DNA of 64,000 nucleotides. Origin: Micropterus salmoides (Eukaryota; Chordata; Actinopteri; Centrarchiformes; Centrarchidae). Positions 45,535 through 49,029 of the stretch are shown piece after piece; within the stretch, counting starts at the first letter, position 1; each line of letters opens with the position of its first letter. The DNA lies in contig NW_024041151.1 in NCBI RefSeq assembly GCF_014851395.1, forward strand, positions 28,527,832 to 28,591,831. Direction: 5' to 3'. Made by a program: the position numbers and the translations under genes. Below the pieces are notes generated by a model. The model saw only the letters and a program-made list of their open reading frames with translations. It did no database searches and was not told where the DNA came from.

Positions 45535-47410
45535 CTGCATGGTCTCATTCCACAGAGATCTGACTCACCCTTTGCCTATCTCTGCCTCTCCCTTGCCTTC
45601 CAATTTTGGAGAAAATAATGTTTGGAACAGAGACTATTTGGATGTTTGTCTGTCACTGTTCAAATCTACTGTAACCAACATGAATTCAAACTAACCTTGA
45701 CCTGTGTTCACTGTGAAAGAAATATATATGTTTTACAGTCATCTCTCTTCATAAGTAGAAGGTCATTTAACGGACTCTAGATACGTTTATTGGGTATTTT
45801 AAAAAGAATAAGCCAGGCTTATTTCAAGTTTTCCAAATATACTTCACAAGAAGCTTCCATGTTTTCTCATCTGTATCTAGTTTTACTTGCTCAGCACTCA
45901 AAACTCAACTTTTCCTCCTGCTGTCTTGATAAATCCAGAATAATGTTCTGTTGCTCTGGGTTTCAATGTTTAACATATACTGTTTGCTGTTCTTTCAATG
46001 AATGTTAAGCTACTTTCAATGAGGCCTATATTTCATGCACAAATTTTATGTTAAAAGCATTTCAATGGCTCAAAGGGCATAATTGCTCCGTCTCCTGGTA
46101 GGCTTTTAAAGTAACTCATTCACAGGAAGTTTTGTGTTTCATTGATGATAACTAAATGTCAATTATTAAAAAAATCAGCAAAGTAAAAGTGACAAATACT
46201 AAGTGAATGAATGCAGTGTTTATGTTAATTATGTGGTGAGTATGACAGGACTCTCTGGTACTGGTTGATTCCTTTTTCACTTGATTGTGTTTTGTTCATC
46301 TGATGCTGGGCATACATAAACAGGCTTCATTTCATTTCTTCATGGTGAAATTTCAGGGATAAAATAATGTGTTTTTGTTTGGAGTGATAATCTTAATGAC
46401 ATCACCATCATTATTTTTGAATGTGTTATCTCACCAGTTATTATAACAGAGATGTGGCGTGGCGGTTACTAATCTTCCCTCATCCTCGTCATATTTGACA
46501 TGTTCTGCTGCTCTTTATTTATCCACAGATAAACAGGAAAAGATCATATCTCAGTAAGTAGGAGACAGAGACATAAAAGCATGCATGTTTCTGAACCACA
46601 GGGACCTGGATAATGAGAGGACGTGACTCGAATACCTCAAAACGTTATCATCACTGCTACACAGAATACATTCCCTCTCCATTAGCTCTGGGGGAACTGG
46701 CTTGAGTGCAGTACGGTACGATTTGGTTTGAGTTTCAAATCCAAAACTAATTGTGAAATCTCGACGGCATTAATACAGATAAATAGAAAAACATGACTTT
46801 TTGTCTTCAACTGACCCTGCATTCACTATATTCATAATAAGTATTTATCAAAGTCATGTCACATCACCAAACCATGTACAATTCATAAAGTCCATGCCAG
46901 AGTCACAAATTCCATGTCTACTAAGATTTTCTGCTAGTTGCCACATTAATTTCAGGGTTGCAAAGGTCATGCCCAAGTCACCAAGGTCATGTCCAAGACA
47001 TAGATGTCATGTCCAAGACATAGATGTCATGTCCAAGTCACCAAAGGTATGTTAGAATCACAAATGTCATGTCTGAGTCTGAAATGGCATATCAAAGTTC
47101 TACATTTTACAAATTTAGTCAGGATCAGGTGCATATTTAAGGTTAAAACAGCCATATTCTTGACCCAAACAAACCTAAATCCCATTTTCCTAAACTTGCA
47201 GCAACTTCCTGTCTATCTAACTGAATAAATTAAACATATGCTGCTTTACCTGGAGGTGAGCCTGAGGACTTTGGAGATGAGGCCAGTCGCCAGGCTGTTG
47301 ACACTGGCCTCTGACGGTGACCGACAGAGTGTCCCGTCCGATCGGCCCAGTTCTGCTTTCTTCTGCTTCTTCCGGAGCTTCCTGCGGTAGAATACCTCCA
47401 GTAGCTCCAT
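6221..47410 (-). CDS. shroom3: Shroom3-like apical constriction protein, 24 exons, PDZ-less as seen
   Basis: Shroom3 is a cytoskeletal scaffold: ASD1 binds F-actin and ASD2 recruits Rho-kinase (ROCK), driving apical constriction of epithelia. Exons (5' to 3', high to low): 47250-47410, 42012-42137, 33351-33569, 32385-32707, 32058-32301, 28916-28971, 28350-28815, 27884-28180, 26610-27036, 26236-26369, 25885-26034, 24636-25111, 23514-23741, 23105-23297, 22498-22804, 20116-20192, 18303-18391, 17093-17852, 16735-16990, 14736-14881, 9370-9454, 9042-9207, 8787-8908, 6221-6625. All introns are GT-AG and all phases agree, giving 1,970 residues. ASD1 lies at about residues 800-1060, an FPPPP motif near 1552, and ASD2 at about 1650-1930. 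The assignment to Shroom3 rather than Shroom2/4 rests on the QLHTVIEKSPESSP, KKRSYSEPENMNEVG and EDARELKENLDRR blocks and on a GCPFSSSSP-type tail after ASD2. No PDZ domain was found. The 3'UTR end was not located; I saw no clear minus-strand AATAAA within about 0.6 kb of the stop. Confidence 0.96.
7040..7415. repeat. Dispersed fish repeat in intron 23
   Basis: 7040-7265 is built from imperfect gctaacatg/cattagcatgtta pieces on both strands. 7256-7415 begins tttattcatttagctgacgc and continues with ggggttaagtgtcttg, motifs I recognise from a repeat found throughout teleost genomes. The boundaries are approximate. Confidence 0.55.
8787..8908 (-). CDS. shroom3: shroom3 coding exon 23 (ASD2 coiled coil)
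   Basis: 122 nt, residues about 1796-1836, acceptor gttgtgtttgcag, donor AGG|gtgaga, phase 1 in and 0 out. It encodes GDLEKIVNLLLSLSSRLSRI, then an acidic loop. The near-invariant VNLLLSLS.RL.R core of ASD2, which forms the Rho-kinase-binding surface, is intact. Confidence 0.97.
9042..9207 (-). CDS. shroom3: shroom3 coding exon 22 (ASD2 coiled coil)
   Basis: 166 nt, residues about 1741-1796, acceptor ccgtctaccag, donor CATTG|gtacga, phase 0 in and 1 out. It encodes a heptad-like helix (VELCEALRCSVAALRQEKEA), then EHLKPNEKEKYSMFI. KPNEFDKYRMFIGDL is the family signature. Ala/Cys replace several of the usual Ser/Thr/Lys residues. Confidence 0.96.
9370..9454 (-). CDS. shroom3: shroom3 coding exon 21 (ASD2 linker)
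   Basis: 85 nt, residues about 1712-1740, acceptor tgccttcctag, donor AAG|gtaaaa, phase 2 in and 0 out. It encodes DTSQSTATDHGKEEEKDLNT, ending RK. It replaces the longer YYSTSAPKAELLNK segment that most Shrooms carry between the two halves of ASD2. I do not see that PKAELL motif, so either this fish form has lost it or a small exon was missed (phase does not require one). Confidence 0.88.
9560..9960. repeat. Repeat-derived segment in intron 20
   Basis: 9595-9680 resembles the common fish repeat with gcgtgggttt.cctgggtgctc and ctcccacc.tgaaagacatg. 9720-9960 has repeated ctcgacccc units, then tataaata at about 9875 and aataaa at about 9896, an arrangement seen in LTRs. No LTR partner was identified. 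Confidence 0.45.
10451..10526. repeat. (CA)n microsatellite
   Basis: 38 uninterrupted AC dinucleotides in intron 20. ORFs that run through it are artefacts. Confidence 0.98.
11015..11860 (+). mobile_element. Degenerate Rex1/L2-superfamily LINE reverse transcriptase fragment
   Basis: Pieces in different frames read KKELRKIKARKATGPDGISS, MERIILNHLQSLVSSRLDPL, VGVMFFDFSSAFNTIQPA, CDDTAIVGRVSKGNDQEYWE and VGTYKYLGVQI. This is the usual order of RT motifs in non-LTR elements, the catalytic FADD being decayed to CDD. Several frameshifts; no complete ORF. Confidence 0.85.
11868..12345 (-). mobile_element. RTE/Rex3-like LINE endonuclease fragment
   Basis: The minus frame at 11870-12154 reads SRRMREPTLCECKLMGGKLT, VVCGYAPSIRSESLAFLESL and SIVLLGDFKAHFGNDGETWM. 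These are the APE-endonuclease CYAP and GDFNAH blocks of RTE elements. The upstream part to about 12345 is non-coding sequence of the same element type. It is 5' and 3' truncated and abuts the previous LINE in the opposite direction. Confidence 0.85.
12380..14035. other. Intron 20 sequence, nothing recognised
   Basis: AT-rich intronic DNA with a short (ATT)n at about 12400-12423. I see no exon, RNA gene or recognisable element. ORFs here are short and lack domain similarity. Confidence 0.5.
14040..14717 (+). mobile_element. L2-type LINE 3' end
   Basis: It reads FISSRLDYCNALYSGISKGN, then across a frame change RLQLIQSAAARLLSRTK and SDHIAPILAALHWLPVS, the conserved C-terminal part of L2-like reverse transcriptases. 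It continues with a 3' tail ending in (ATT)n at 14691-14716, as these LINEs do. It is 5' truncated and inserted about 20 bp past the donor of exon 20. Confidence 0.85.
14736..14881 (-). CDS. shroom3: shroom3 coding exon 20 (ASD2 N-terminal part)
   Basis: 146 nt, residues about 1664-1712, acceptor ttttattttatccag, donor ACAG|gtaatt, phase 0 in and 2 out. It encodes VLQDRSLAPLLDTWGG, STVELMEEIFPNSKTVG and a basic end. It matches the QDKSL..ILDPDS..MDLMEGLFP block known in ASD2, although the DPDS stretch is replaced by DTWGG here. Confidence 0.95.
14885..16734. other. Intron 19, no recognised feature
   Basis: I read both strands. The plus-strand ORF at 15671-15910 and its minus-strand shadow have no domain, no splice context in the shroom3 frame and biased composition. 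I treat the whole stretch as intron. Confidence 0.5.
16735..16990 (-). CDS. shroom3: shroom3 coding exon 19 (entry to ASD2)
   Basis: 256 nt, residues about 1578-1663, acceptor ctgtactctag, donor CAGTTG|gtgggt, phase 2 in and 0 out. It encodes a Pro/Ser/Thr-rich segment, then EKTSEELRAEALARQL. The last motif opens ASD2 and continues in exon 20 as VLQDRSL. Confidence 0.95.
17093..17852 (-). CDS. shroom3: shroom3 coding exon 18 (largest exon, SLRISES and FPPPP)
   Basis: 760 nt, residues about 1325-1578, acceptor ctacacccag, donor GGAAG|gtttgt, phase 1 in and 2 out. It encodes an Arg-rich start (TPVTRRERRRNSERQR), LSSLRISESSLFSS, a FDFDEVFLQNP acidic stretch, and VEDFPPPPSPPPPAPS. LRISES..EVF..FPPPPP is the arrangement before ASD2 in Shroom3. 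FPPPP matches the EVH1 (Ena/VASP) ligand consensus, so Ena/VASP binding is an inference. Confidence 0.96.
18303..18391 (-). CDS. shroom3: shroom3 coding exon 17
   Basis: 89 nt, residues about 1295-1325, acceptor tctctcttag, donor CAAG|gtgagc, phase 2 in and 1 out. It encodes TADIQVSGDLVSPQHSENS and MNTVQPAGSQ. Homology is weak; supported by phase and consensus sites. About 60 bp upstream of it in the intron starts a dispersed repeat. Confidence 0.82.
18465..18640. repeat. Dispersed repeat with ttattgatccc motif
   Basis: agaatagaatactttattga followed by tcccacaccagggaaattca is a sequence I know from many teleost loci, probably the reverse complement of a LINE or SINE 3' part. The far boundary is uncertain. 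Confidence 0.5.
18880..19575. repeat. Polypyrimidine (CT-rich) tract in intron 16
   Basis: About 700 bp in which the plus strand is overwhelmingly C and T (cctcct, ctttcc, ttcctc units). On the transcribed strand it is a polypurine tract. ORFs such as 19236-19625 are composition artefacts. Confidence 0.9.
19646..19698. repeat. (CA)n microsatellite
   Basis: About 26 CA units directly after the pyrimidine-rich tract in intron 16. Confidence 0.97.
20116..20192 (-). CDS. shroom3: shroom3 coding exon 16 (77-bp exon)
   Basis: 77 nt, residues about 1270-1295, acceptor gtatgtgttgcag, donor ACAG|gtatgc, phase 0 in and 2 out. It encodes DFPPGDVRTFGVF, then SGPGRHSVPED. A second acceptor (ttttcatttcag) inside the exon would give a 31-nt exon, but the frame then hits a stop in exon 17. 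The 77-nt form is the only one that keeps the frame. Confidence 0.8.
20555..20650. repeat. Dispersed repeat fragment
   Basis: gaaatttgctttattggcaa followed by cagtactgccaaagc resembles a LINE/SINE tail common in fish (ttgctttattggca...gttgccaaagca). Only a short piece remains. Confidence 0.4.
20650..22490. other. Intron 15, no gene recognised
   Basis: AT-rich sequence with a short (TG)n at about 21584-21599. The minus ORF at 21865-22143 has no domain and no splice fit. Confidence 0.5.
22498..22804 (-). CDS. shroom3: shroom3 coding exon 15 (VEDLLERS block)
   Basis: 307 nt, residues about 1167-1269, acceptor ctctcctcccag, donor CAG|gtaaca, phase 2 in and 0 out. It encodes a Ser/Gln stretch, DSGLDQQQLAADPQYNLGL, then RKSASVEDLLERSEERQ and YRSSPTVERL. 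The SxEDLLERS motif is conserved in Shroom3. Confidence 0.95.
22875..23065. repeat. Dispersed fish repeat (ggtttcatcctctgggg type)
   Basis: It contains atttcgtggcaatccgtc, ttcatcctctggggataa, aaaagtggtggaccaac and cgacattgcttaagccatgc. I recognise this run of short motifs from an unnamed repeat very common in teleosts. It fills most of the short intron between exons 14 and 15. Confidence 0.6.
23105..23297 (-). CDS. shroom3: shroom3 coding exon 14 (Ser/Leu-rich linker)
   Basis: 193 nt, residues about 1103-1167, acceptor cgtcactcag, donor CTAG|gtaaga, phase 1 in and 2 out. It encodes DTLSLSSTSSLLSLQDSG, then a charged stretch and VTTPRPPVHPPP. It corresponds to the SASSLSSLREPS region of other Shroom3 proteins. 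Confidence 0.9.
23514..23741 (-). CDS. shroom3: shroom3 coding exon 13 (C-terminal side of ASD1)
   Basis: 228 nt, residues about 1027-1103, acceptor ccctgtctgtcag, donor ACAG|gtgggt, phase 1 in and out. It encodes ETSVADRRKMFELAAS, LRQLQHSALAEYIERKRG and RSRSVYLQPENS. All three blocks have direct counterparts following the SYSEPE motif of Shroom3. Confidence 0.96.
23745..24630. other. Intron 12, nothing recognised
   Basis: AT-rich intronic DNA, with a short (TATA/CATA)n at about 24238-24265. Confidence 0.5.
24636..25111 (-). CDS. shroom3: shroom3 coding exon 12 (ASD1 core)
   Basis: 476 nt, residues about 868-1027, acceptor gtctctaatcag, donor GGAG|gtaaat, phase 2 in and 1 out. It encodes SYRDSLKDAQSKVLRSTSF, RRRDLS, a Pro/Ser stretch, SPHTPKERHVVSPE, GADQKKRSYSEPENMNEVG and an acidic end. 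In the Shroom family ASD1 is the actin-binding and cortical targeting module, and these are its best conserved motifs. Confidence 0.97.
25828..25866. repeat. Degenerate telomere-like CCCTAA tract
   Basis: agccctaaacccctaactct followed by aaccctaaacccctaaat. Six imperfect C3-4TAA units, about 20 bp beyond the exon 11 donor inside intron 11. Confidence 0.7.
25885..26034 (-). CDS. shroom3: shroom3 coding exon 11 (start of ASD1 region)
   Basis: 150 nt, residues about 818-868, acceptor gatgttcag, donor AG|gtcaga, phase 2 in and out. It encodes LQRSRSSFQLDESREG and a Trp/Gln/Met-rich end, DTSFNR. The LRSQSTFQL-like motif marks the entry to ASD1. A degenerate telomere-like tract lies about 20 bp past the donor. 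Confidence 0.94.
26236..26369 (-). CDS. shroom3: shroom3 coding exon 10
   Basis: 134 nt, residues about 774-818, acceptor ttgaatcag, donor AG|gtaaac, phase 0 in and 2 out. It encodes MSEKGRSAACGADDLRNMLE, then HRTLSCKGSSSEHIKY. It corresponds to the HRT..S block before ASD1 in other Shroom3 proteins. Confidence 0.9.
26610..27036 (-). CDS. shroom3: shroom3 coding exon 9 (SVLEKVSRFERRER block)
   Basis: 427 nt, residues about 631-773, acceptor cctcttttcag, donor AGG|gtaact, phase 2 in and 0 out. It contains a Gln/Pro-rich start, LTRLEIALAEVQQCASP, a Ser/Gly stretch and SLSVLEKVSRFERRERTGKQ. The VLEKVS-FE-RE motif lies upstream of ASD1 in Shroom3. Confidence 0.95.
27425..27510. repeat. Degenerate 18-bp tandem repeat
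   Basis: Three to four units of the form aggatt(c/t)tgacc.gtt/cta lie in intron 8. The plus-strand ORF reading LKDSDQLEDFDLLQDFNQMN is the product of this repeat and not a gene. Confidence 0.6.
27884..28180 (-). CDS. shroom3: shroom3 coding exon 8 (Gln/His-rich segment)
   Basis: 297 nt, residues about 532-631, acceptor tttaccag, donor AG|gtacag, phase 2 in and out. Low-complexity Gln/His/Gly sequence (HQGPHGQSLQGSHVHTSQGP) ending SSQEWREPCTPVHLRGSRS. There is little detectable homology; accepted on phase continuity, the open frame and splice sites. Confidence 0.88.
28350..28815 (-). CDS. shroom3: shroom3 coding exon 7 (QLHTVIEKSP block)
   Basis: 466 nt, residues about 377-532. It encodes SAEGQLHTVIEKSPESSP, a Pro/Gln-rich stretch with MYPVPQPEPQYAQMP, YPALAKESS, and a Ser/Tyr-rich end. 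The best acceptor is gttccag before 28815; a second AG (ctaaag) six bases later keeps the frame. Donor AG|gtgatt, phase 1 in and 2 out. This block is what first separated Shroom3 from its paralogues here. Confidence 0.95.
28916..28971 (-). CDS. shroom3: shroom3 coding exon 6 (short linker exon)
   Basis: 56 nt, residues about 358-377, acceptor tttactcag, donor GCAG|gtatat. It encodes SLQKGSWHHSSGPVASCA. It is too short to be recognised alone; it is accepted because it is the only segment that links exon 5 (phase 2) to exon 7 (phase 1) in frame with consensus sites. Confidence 0.85.
29045..29345. repeat. Fragment of a dispersed repeat followed by AT-rich simple sequence
   Basis: 29050-29101 carries catccatcaattgtcaaccg then cttatcctgtgtacagggtc, shared with copies near 32.9, 58.9 and 60.2 kb. 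From about 29105 to 29345 the sequence is made of tattgta/tactgtat pieces. Confidence 0.6.
29580..30525 (-). mobile_element. L2-superfamily LINE reverse transcriptase relic
   Basis: Minus-strand frames read DLSTAFDTVNHWIHR, MPQGLALGLFLFSVYTTSL, FSYHCYGDNTQLYLSF (catalytic YADD altered to YGDN), LNLAKTELLVIPA, MVQNAAVHLFFDQPKRTHVT and LLSDLHWLPM. Motif order is right for the RT C-terminal half. Several frameshifts; inactive. It lies in intron 5, same strand as shroom3. Confidence 0.85.
30500..30960. repeat. Dispersed DNA-transposon-like repeat
   Basis: ttaaagatgttgtattatgc followed by tcatgttcaggttcataatc and later gccaatcagaagcagagaag. I know this series from a TTAA-flanked non-autonomous repeat of fish. 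The right end was not fixed. Confidence 0.45.
30961..31795. other. Intron 5, probably old repeat, no gene
   Basis: Moderately GC-rich sequence with short ORFs on both strands (30983-31276 plus, 30948-31205 minus) without recognisable domains. It may be the 5' part of the antisense LINE beside it. Confidence 0.35.
31800..31905. repeat. TTAA-type MITE end
   Basis: ggaattacatattgtacctt followed by TAA; its reverse complement (ttaaaggtacaatatgtaat) is a frequent MITE terminus in fish. Only one end is clear. Confidence 0.4.
32058..32301 (-). CDS. shroom3: shroom3 coding exon 5 (RSDSY / HERPNSW block)
   Basis: 244 nt, residues about 277-358, acceptor ttggttccag, donor CG|gtgagt. It encodes a Gly/Ser/Cys-rich start, then SYESLKGAPAPPRRSDSYAA and HERPNSWSSLEHGRSLR. 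The Pro-Arg-Ser-Asp-Ser block is typical of Shroom2/3. Confidence 0.95.
32385..32707 (-). CDS. shroom3: shroom3 coding exon 4 (KRDSAYSSFS block)
   Basis: 323 nt, residues about 169-277, acceptor gtgttctag, donor AAG|gtaaaa, phase 2 in and 1 out. It contains SIDHLHSKRDSAYSSFSTSS and, further on, MQQADIRYIQTVYNTQQG. Both are strongly conserved Shroom3 blocks. Confidence 0.96.
32795..32946 (-). repeat. Dispersed repeat (cgcttatcc family), copy 2
   Basis: Reverse copy containing cctgcgaccctgtacacagg, ataagcggttgacgatgg and ggactagcaacctgtccagg, ending in (GGAT)n. It is in the short intron between exons 3 and 4. Confidence 0.75.
33351..33569 (-). CDS. shroom3: shroom3 coding exon 3 (SPDQYSS / GSMESL block)
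   Basis: 219 nt, residues about 96-169, acceptor tctctttcag, donor AG|gttcat, phase 2 in and out. It encodes SASTTDLSGGFDS, YLRKSPDQYSSRGSMESLDP, then a His/Pro-rich tail. The same order (S-TSDLS, LRRSPDQ, GSMESLEP) is known in vertebrate Shroom3. Confidence 0.95.
33786..33807. repeat. (TAG)n microsatellite
   Basis: About seven TAG/AGT units in intron 2. Confidence 0.9.
33930..34445 (+). repeat. Possible LTR-like repeat
   Basis: T-rich sequence with ttgattgtcttccttgccat, ttgactatcccatacgcctt-like units, then aataaatcactgttccgcaa and acatttgggtcctattcctc. It resembles the end of fish Ty3-type LTRs. No partner LTR was found, so this is a weak call. Confidence 0.35.
34795..35600. repeat. Possible non-autonomous DNA transposon
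   Basis: The left region, taggtgtcatttacactgg, with several ggggacactgggg units, and the right region, tgtccccaccacttttcaac then aaagtgacacccttggg, form a rough inverted pair (ggtgtca/tgacacc). No target duplication was established. Confidence 0.35.
36395..36490 (+). mobile_element. LINE endonuclease fragment
   Basis: The frame reads LDRLDLFIVAGDFNQTDLRT, then VLLKMAAHL. GDFNQ is the endonuclease motif of Rex1/L2-like LINEs. Only a short piece; flanks are unrecognised. Confidence 0.55.
36857..37297. mobile_element. hAT-like MITE
   Basis: The ends taggggtgtgga (left) and gcacacccctа-type (right, caccccta at 37290-37297) are inverted. The interior has gatgcatcgcaatgcga-like sequence on the left and atgatgcatcgagatgtcaa with tcgaatcaaatc-like runs on the right. 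Flanking 8-mers are ctgtgttt and ctgtatat (6 of 8 match). It has no ORF. Confidence 0.65.
37380..38175 (+). mobile_element. Rex1-like LINE fragment
   Basis: The frames read VLPKFYQHVQQGEKHT, then SNMKRGIRDAKADYKQSIEN and DPRPIWQGTQHITNYKD, then (about 38110) GVPQGYVLSPLLYSL-like sequence. This is the endonuclease-to-RT stretch with large internal deletions and frame breaks. Confidence 0.8.
38185..41840 (+). mobile_element. L2-type LINE, nearly complete but broken
   Basis: In order: a possible esterase-like ORF1 end (DHWQTFWGRPGL, RRDGIHPTWKG, about 38210-38330); endonuclease motifs LTETWLGDGEY and VIIVGDFNIHVD (38660-39120); RT motifs PLLKKPNLDPEVLANYRPIS, FQSGFRAHHSTETALVK, GVPQGSVL and YADDTQLYLSI (40037-40700); C-terminus SRLDYCNSLLSGC, VLASLHWLPAKS and LKTFLFDKAYS, stop at 41428-41430. 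A 3' tail with tagactgccggggggatttc follows. Frameshifts and stops split it into at least six ORFs. It occupies intron 2 antisense to shroom3. Confidence 0.9.
42012..42137 (-). CDS. shroom3: shroom3 coding exon 2 (RPHSWH block)
   Basis: 126 nt, residues about 54-96, acceptor cctcatag and donor AG|gtcagt, phase 2 in and out. It encodes RRSESASRPHSWHSTK followed by an acidic/Met-rich stretch and WHPSYHAS. The RPHSWH block is shared by Shroom2, 3 and 4, just downstream of the PDZ region. It lies directly upstream of an 8.4 kb intron filled with LINE sequence. Confidence 0.93.
42242..42380 (-). mobile_element. Inverted copy of a DIRS-type element segment
   Basis: The minus frame reads LPISDCENSYTSFILERTGL and SMILTTPQRHVV, the same as the plus-strand segment 43892-44026. 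Arms are about 137 bp, with only a few differences. It starts about 100 bp upstream of exon 2. Confidence 0.8.
42405..42745 (+). mobile_element. RTE/Rex3-like LINE fragment
   Basis: It reads VWEKFGEDMEKDFWSAPKCF, then in another frame VIGRWKEHFEELLNPT, and HSGKAPGID-like sequence. These are the linker and start of RT in RTE-clade LINEs. Frameshifted and truncated. Confidence 0.8.
43735..44750 (+). mobile_element. DIRS-type retrotransposon relic (RNase H to tyrosine recombinase)
   Basis: Frames read VTIDASKWDWGCM (RNase H start), SFILERTGLSMILTTPQ, SRRPWCLPVCSHLLSQVQGQ, LWDLSESPVALILW, and FALDNSKVMMCLNTAYIPKI with QHLHNLCPVRGLL. The last part matches the N-terminal region of the tyrosine recombinase in DIRS elements. 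It is 5' and 3' truncated with multiple frameshifts. Confidence 0.75.
44745..44895 (+). mobile_element. LINE C-terminal tail
   Basis: It reads GCRFCQLGQKLWNTPPRDIR, then EAISLNIFKRNLKMYLFIL. GPKLWNTLP..IR..S...FK..LK..L is the C-terminus of L2-like LINE polyproteins. It directly follows the DIRS relic. Confidence 0.75.
45477..45533. repeat. (CA)n microsatellite
   Basis: About 28 AC units in intron 1. Confidence 0.98.
45534..46845. other. Intron 1, nothing recognised
   Basis: AT-rich intronic sequence without ORFs longer than about 70 residues or clear repeats. Confidence 0.5.
46966..47105. repeat. 20-bp tandem repeat next to exon 1
   Basis: About seven units of gtcatgtccaagacatagat and variants. 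Two adjacent units are identical; neighbours read gtcatgcccaagtcaccaag and gtcatgtctgagtctgaaat. Weaker related units extend back to about 46850. It lies 145 bp past the donor of exon 1. Confidence 0.9.
47250..47410 (-). CDS. shroom3: shroom3 coding exon 1 (start exon, or internal exon read upstream)
   Basis: Reading from ATG at 47410 gives MELLEVFYRRKLRKKQKKAE, a basic cluster, then a Ser-rich stretch ending ISKVLRLTSR. It is spliced by AG|gtaaag to exon 2 in phase 2. An in-frame TGA lies three codons before the ATG, and no good splice acceptor separates them, so the simplest reading is a first coding exon of a PDZ-less isoform. Alternative: ttctaccgcag inside the exon (cut before 47381) could be an acceptor. 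The exon would then follow a PDZ exon outside the window, entering in the same frame at RKLRKK. The end, VLRLTSRR, resembles the segment just before the RRSE block of other Shroom3 proteins, so the 3' half is secure. Confidence 0.75.
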
Positions 47411-47954
47411 GGCCTCGATTCAAAGTCCACTTTATTGTAGTTTCTGCTCTACTGCTTTCTTCTTAGCTTCTTAGCTACTCAGCTGTTTCCTTAGATGCTC
47501 TCGTTGTACAAGAGATCTTGTACCAAAAGTACTTGTCCTCTAGTAAAATCTACTCTGCTGCACTCTAATGTACTTCACTACACCTCTTGGACTTCAGCTA
47601 TCTTCTTTTGACCTATATTTTCTTAACCTTTAACCTAAGAACATCCTTTCCTCTCTGGCTCTCACCCTTTTTCTAAGTTCACTCTCTCCTTTGAAAAAGC
47701 TGTAACCCAGAGAGACACAACCACCCTACTGATGAATTTTCAACATTCATCTATTTCTCTTTTTCATCAAAACTTAAAAAGCCTACCTATCCCGTGTCTA
47801 ACACCCTCTGATCTGCCCCAGTCTGGGGCTGTGTTGGTCCCTGACCCCAAGCTTGTTAAGCAAATGAAGCAATTAAGTGTCATTAGGACGCCGTACGATA
47901 AAAGCATGAAGTAAACATCCTTGGCCAGGCTTGGTCTGGATGGTAGCAGTTGTG

Positions 47955-48290
47955 GTGTGTGAGAGAGAAACACTGAGAGTCTGAAGAGAGAGAGAGAGAG
48001 GAAGGAGGTAGGGGGAGAGATAGTGAGAATGAGTAGCAAGAAAGGGAGGGAGGATGGAGGAAGATAAGGATCGTTACGGAGAAGACACTGAGGAATGGAG
48101 CAACTAAAATTATGAAAGAGAGGTAGAAAGAGAAGAAATAGTGAGAGATAAAGAGGAAGGTAGGATATAGAAGGATGGGAGAAGGAACAAGTAAAAAAGA
48201 AGCAATAACAAGTGCAAAGGTGAGAAGGAGAGAGGAGCAGGACAGTGAGTAGGAGGAGCAGGACGAGGAAGTGGGAGGACACATAGATAG
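47955..48290. repeat. Polypurine tract upstream of exon 1
   Basis: The plus strand is almost all A and G (gagagagagagaggaagg and similar), so it is polypyrimidine on the shroom3 sense strand, 0.55-0.9 kb upstream of the ATG of exon 1. Large ORFs here are composition artefacts. Confidence 0.9.
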
Positions 48291-48479
48291 CTGTTGATTA
48301 TTGAGGTAATTGCAGCAGAAATGGAGTTTGAAGCTGCGGGGAGAAAGATGTCTCATGATGCAGCATGTGGTTCTACAGTGAACAATGAACTACTATTATT
48401 GACTGTTAATGATTTTAACTGCTAGAAGGACGTCCAAAAACAAGGACAGACATATTGACAAAGATTAGGTATCACTGAT

Positions 48480-48810
48480 TAGTGCTGGGCAAGTTGCAAC
48501 GACATTGCATTTTAGTGAGTTTGGTGATCCCGACTTTTTCTCTAGCACAACCTGCAGGTTGACATTGTTGGCTCAGAGGGAAATCTTTCTACAACTATTG
48601 GATTGTTATGATTGTTATCCATATCCATGTAGGCCATAGGATAATTCCAACTAACTTTAGTCATCCCCTGACTTTTCTTGTGGCACCATCATGTGATTGA
48701 CATTTTTGGTTTTGAATGAAAACAACTATTTACTGCTCAGTGGTTCTATCCCTCTGCCAACCAGTCAATTGGTAGTTTACATCCTTGTCTGACCAAACTA
48801 ATAAAATATG
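48480..48810. repeat. Dispersed fish repeat
   Basis: It contains ggtgatcccgactttttctc, gcacaacctgcaggttgaca, ggctcagagggaaatctttc and acaactattggattgttatg, repeated in part at 48660-48720 (catcccctgacttttcttgt). I recognise this from the same repeat group as 22875-23065. Confidence 0.5.
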
Positions 48811-49029
48811 TAGTGAATACTTGGAAGGAATTGAATCACTGCATTGATGATACACATGTATGATTTCAGTGAATATACGTCATGAACTGATTAATGATTA
48901 TTATAGATATATTGGCTAATTGGGTAGGCTAAACGTTTACTTATTCCTATGTAAAGATTTATAGAGAACAGCTACACAAATATGGTGCTTTTATTTTCTT
49001 CTGGCATTTTTAGATGCAATGAGCGTCTC

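Noticed and set aside
46966..47105. Regular 20-bp repeats as a CRISPR-like array
   Set aside because: Units are directly adjacent with no spacers, in a vertebrate intron; this is a minisatellite.
47767..48356. Two minus-strand ORFs that look like membrane proteins
   Set aside because: Leu/Phe/Ser-rich translation of a polypyrimidine tract; no start context or homology.
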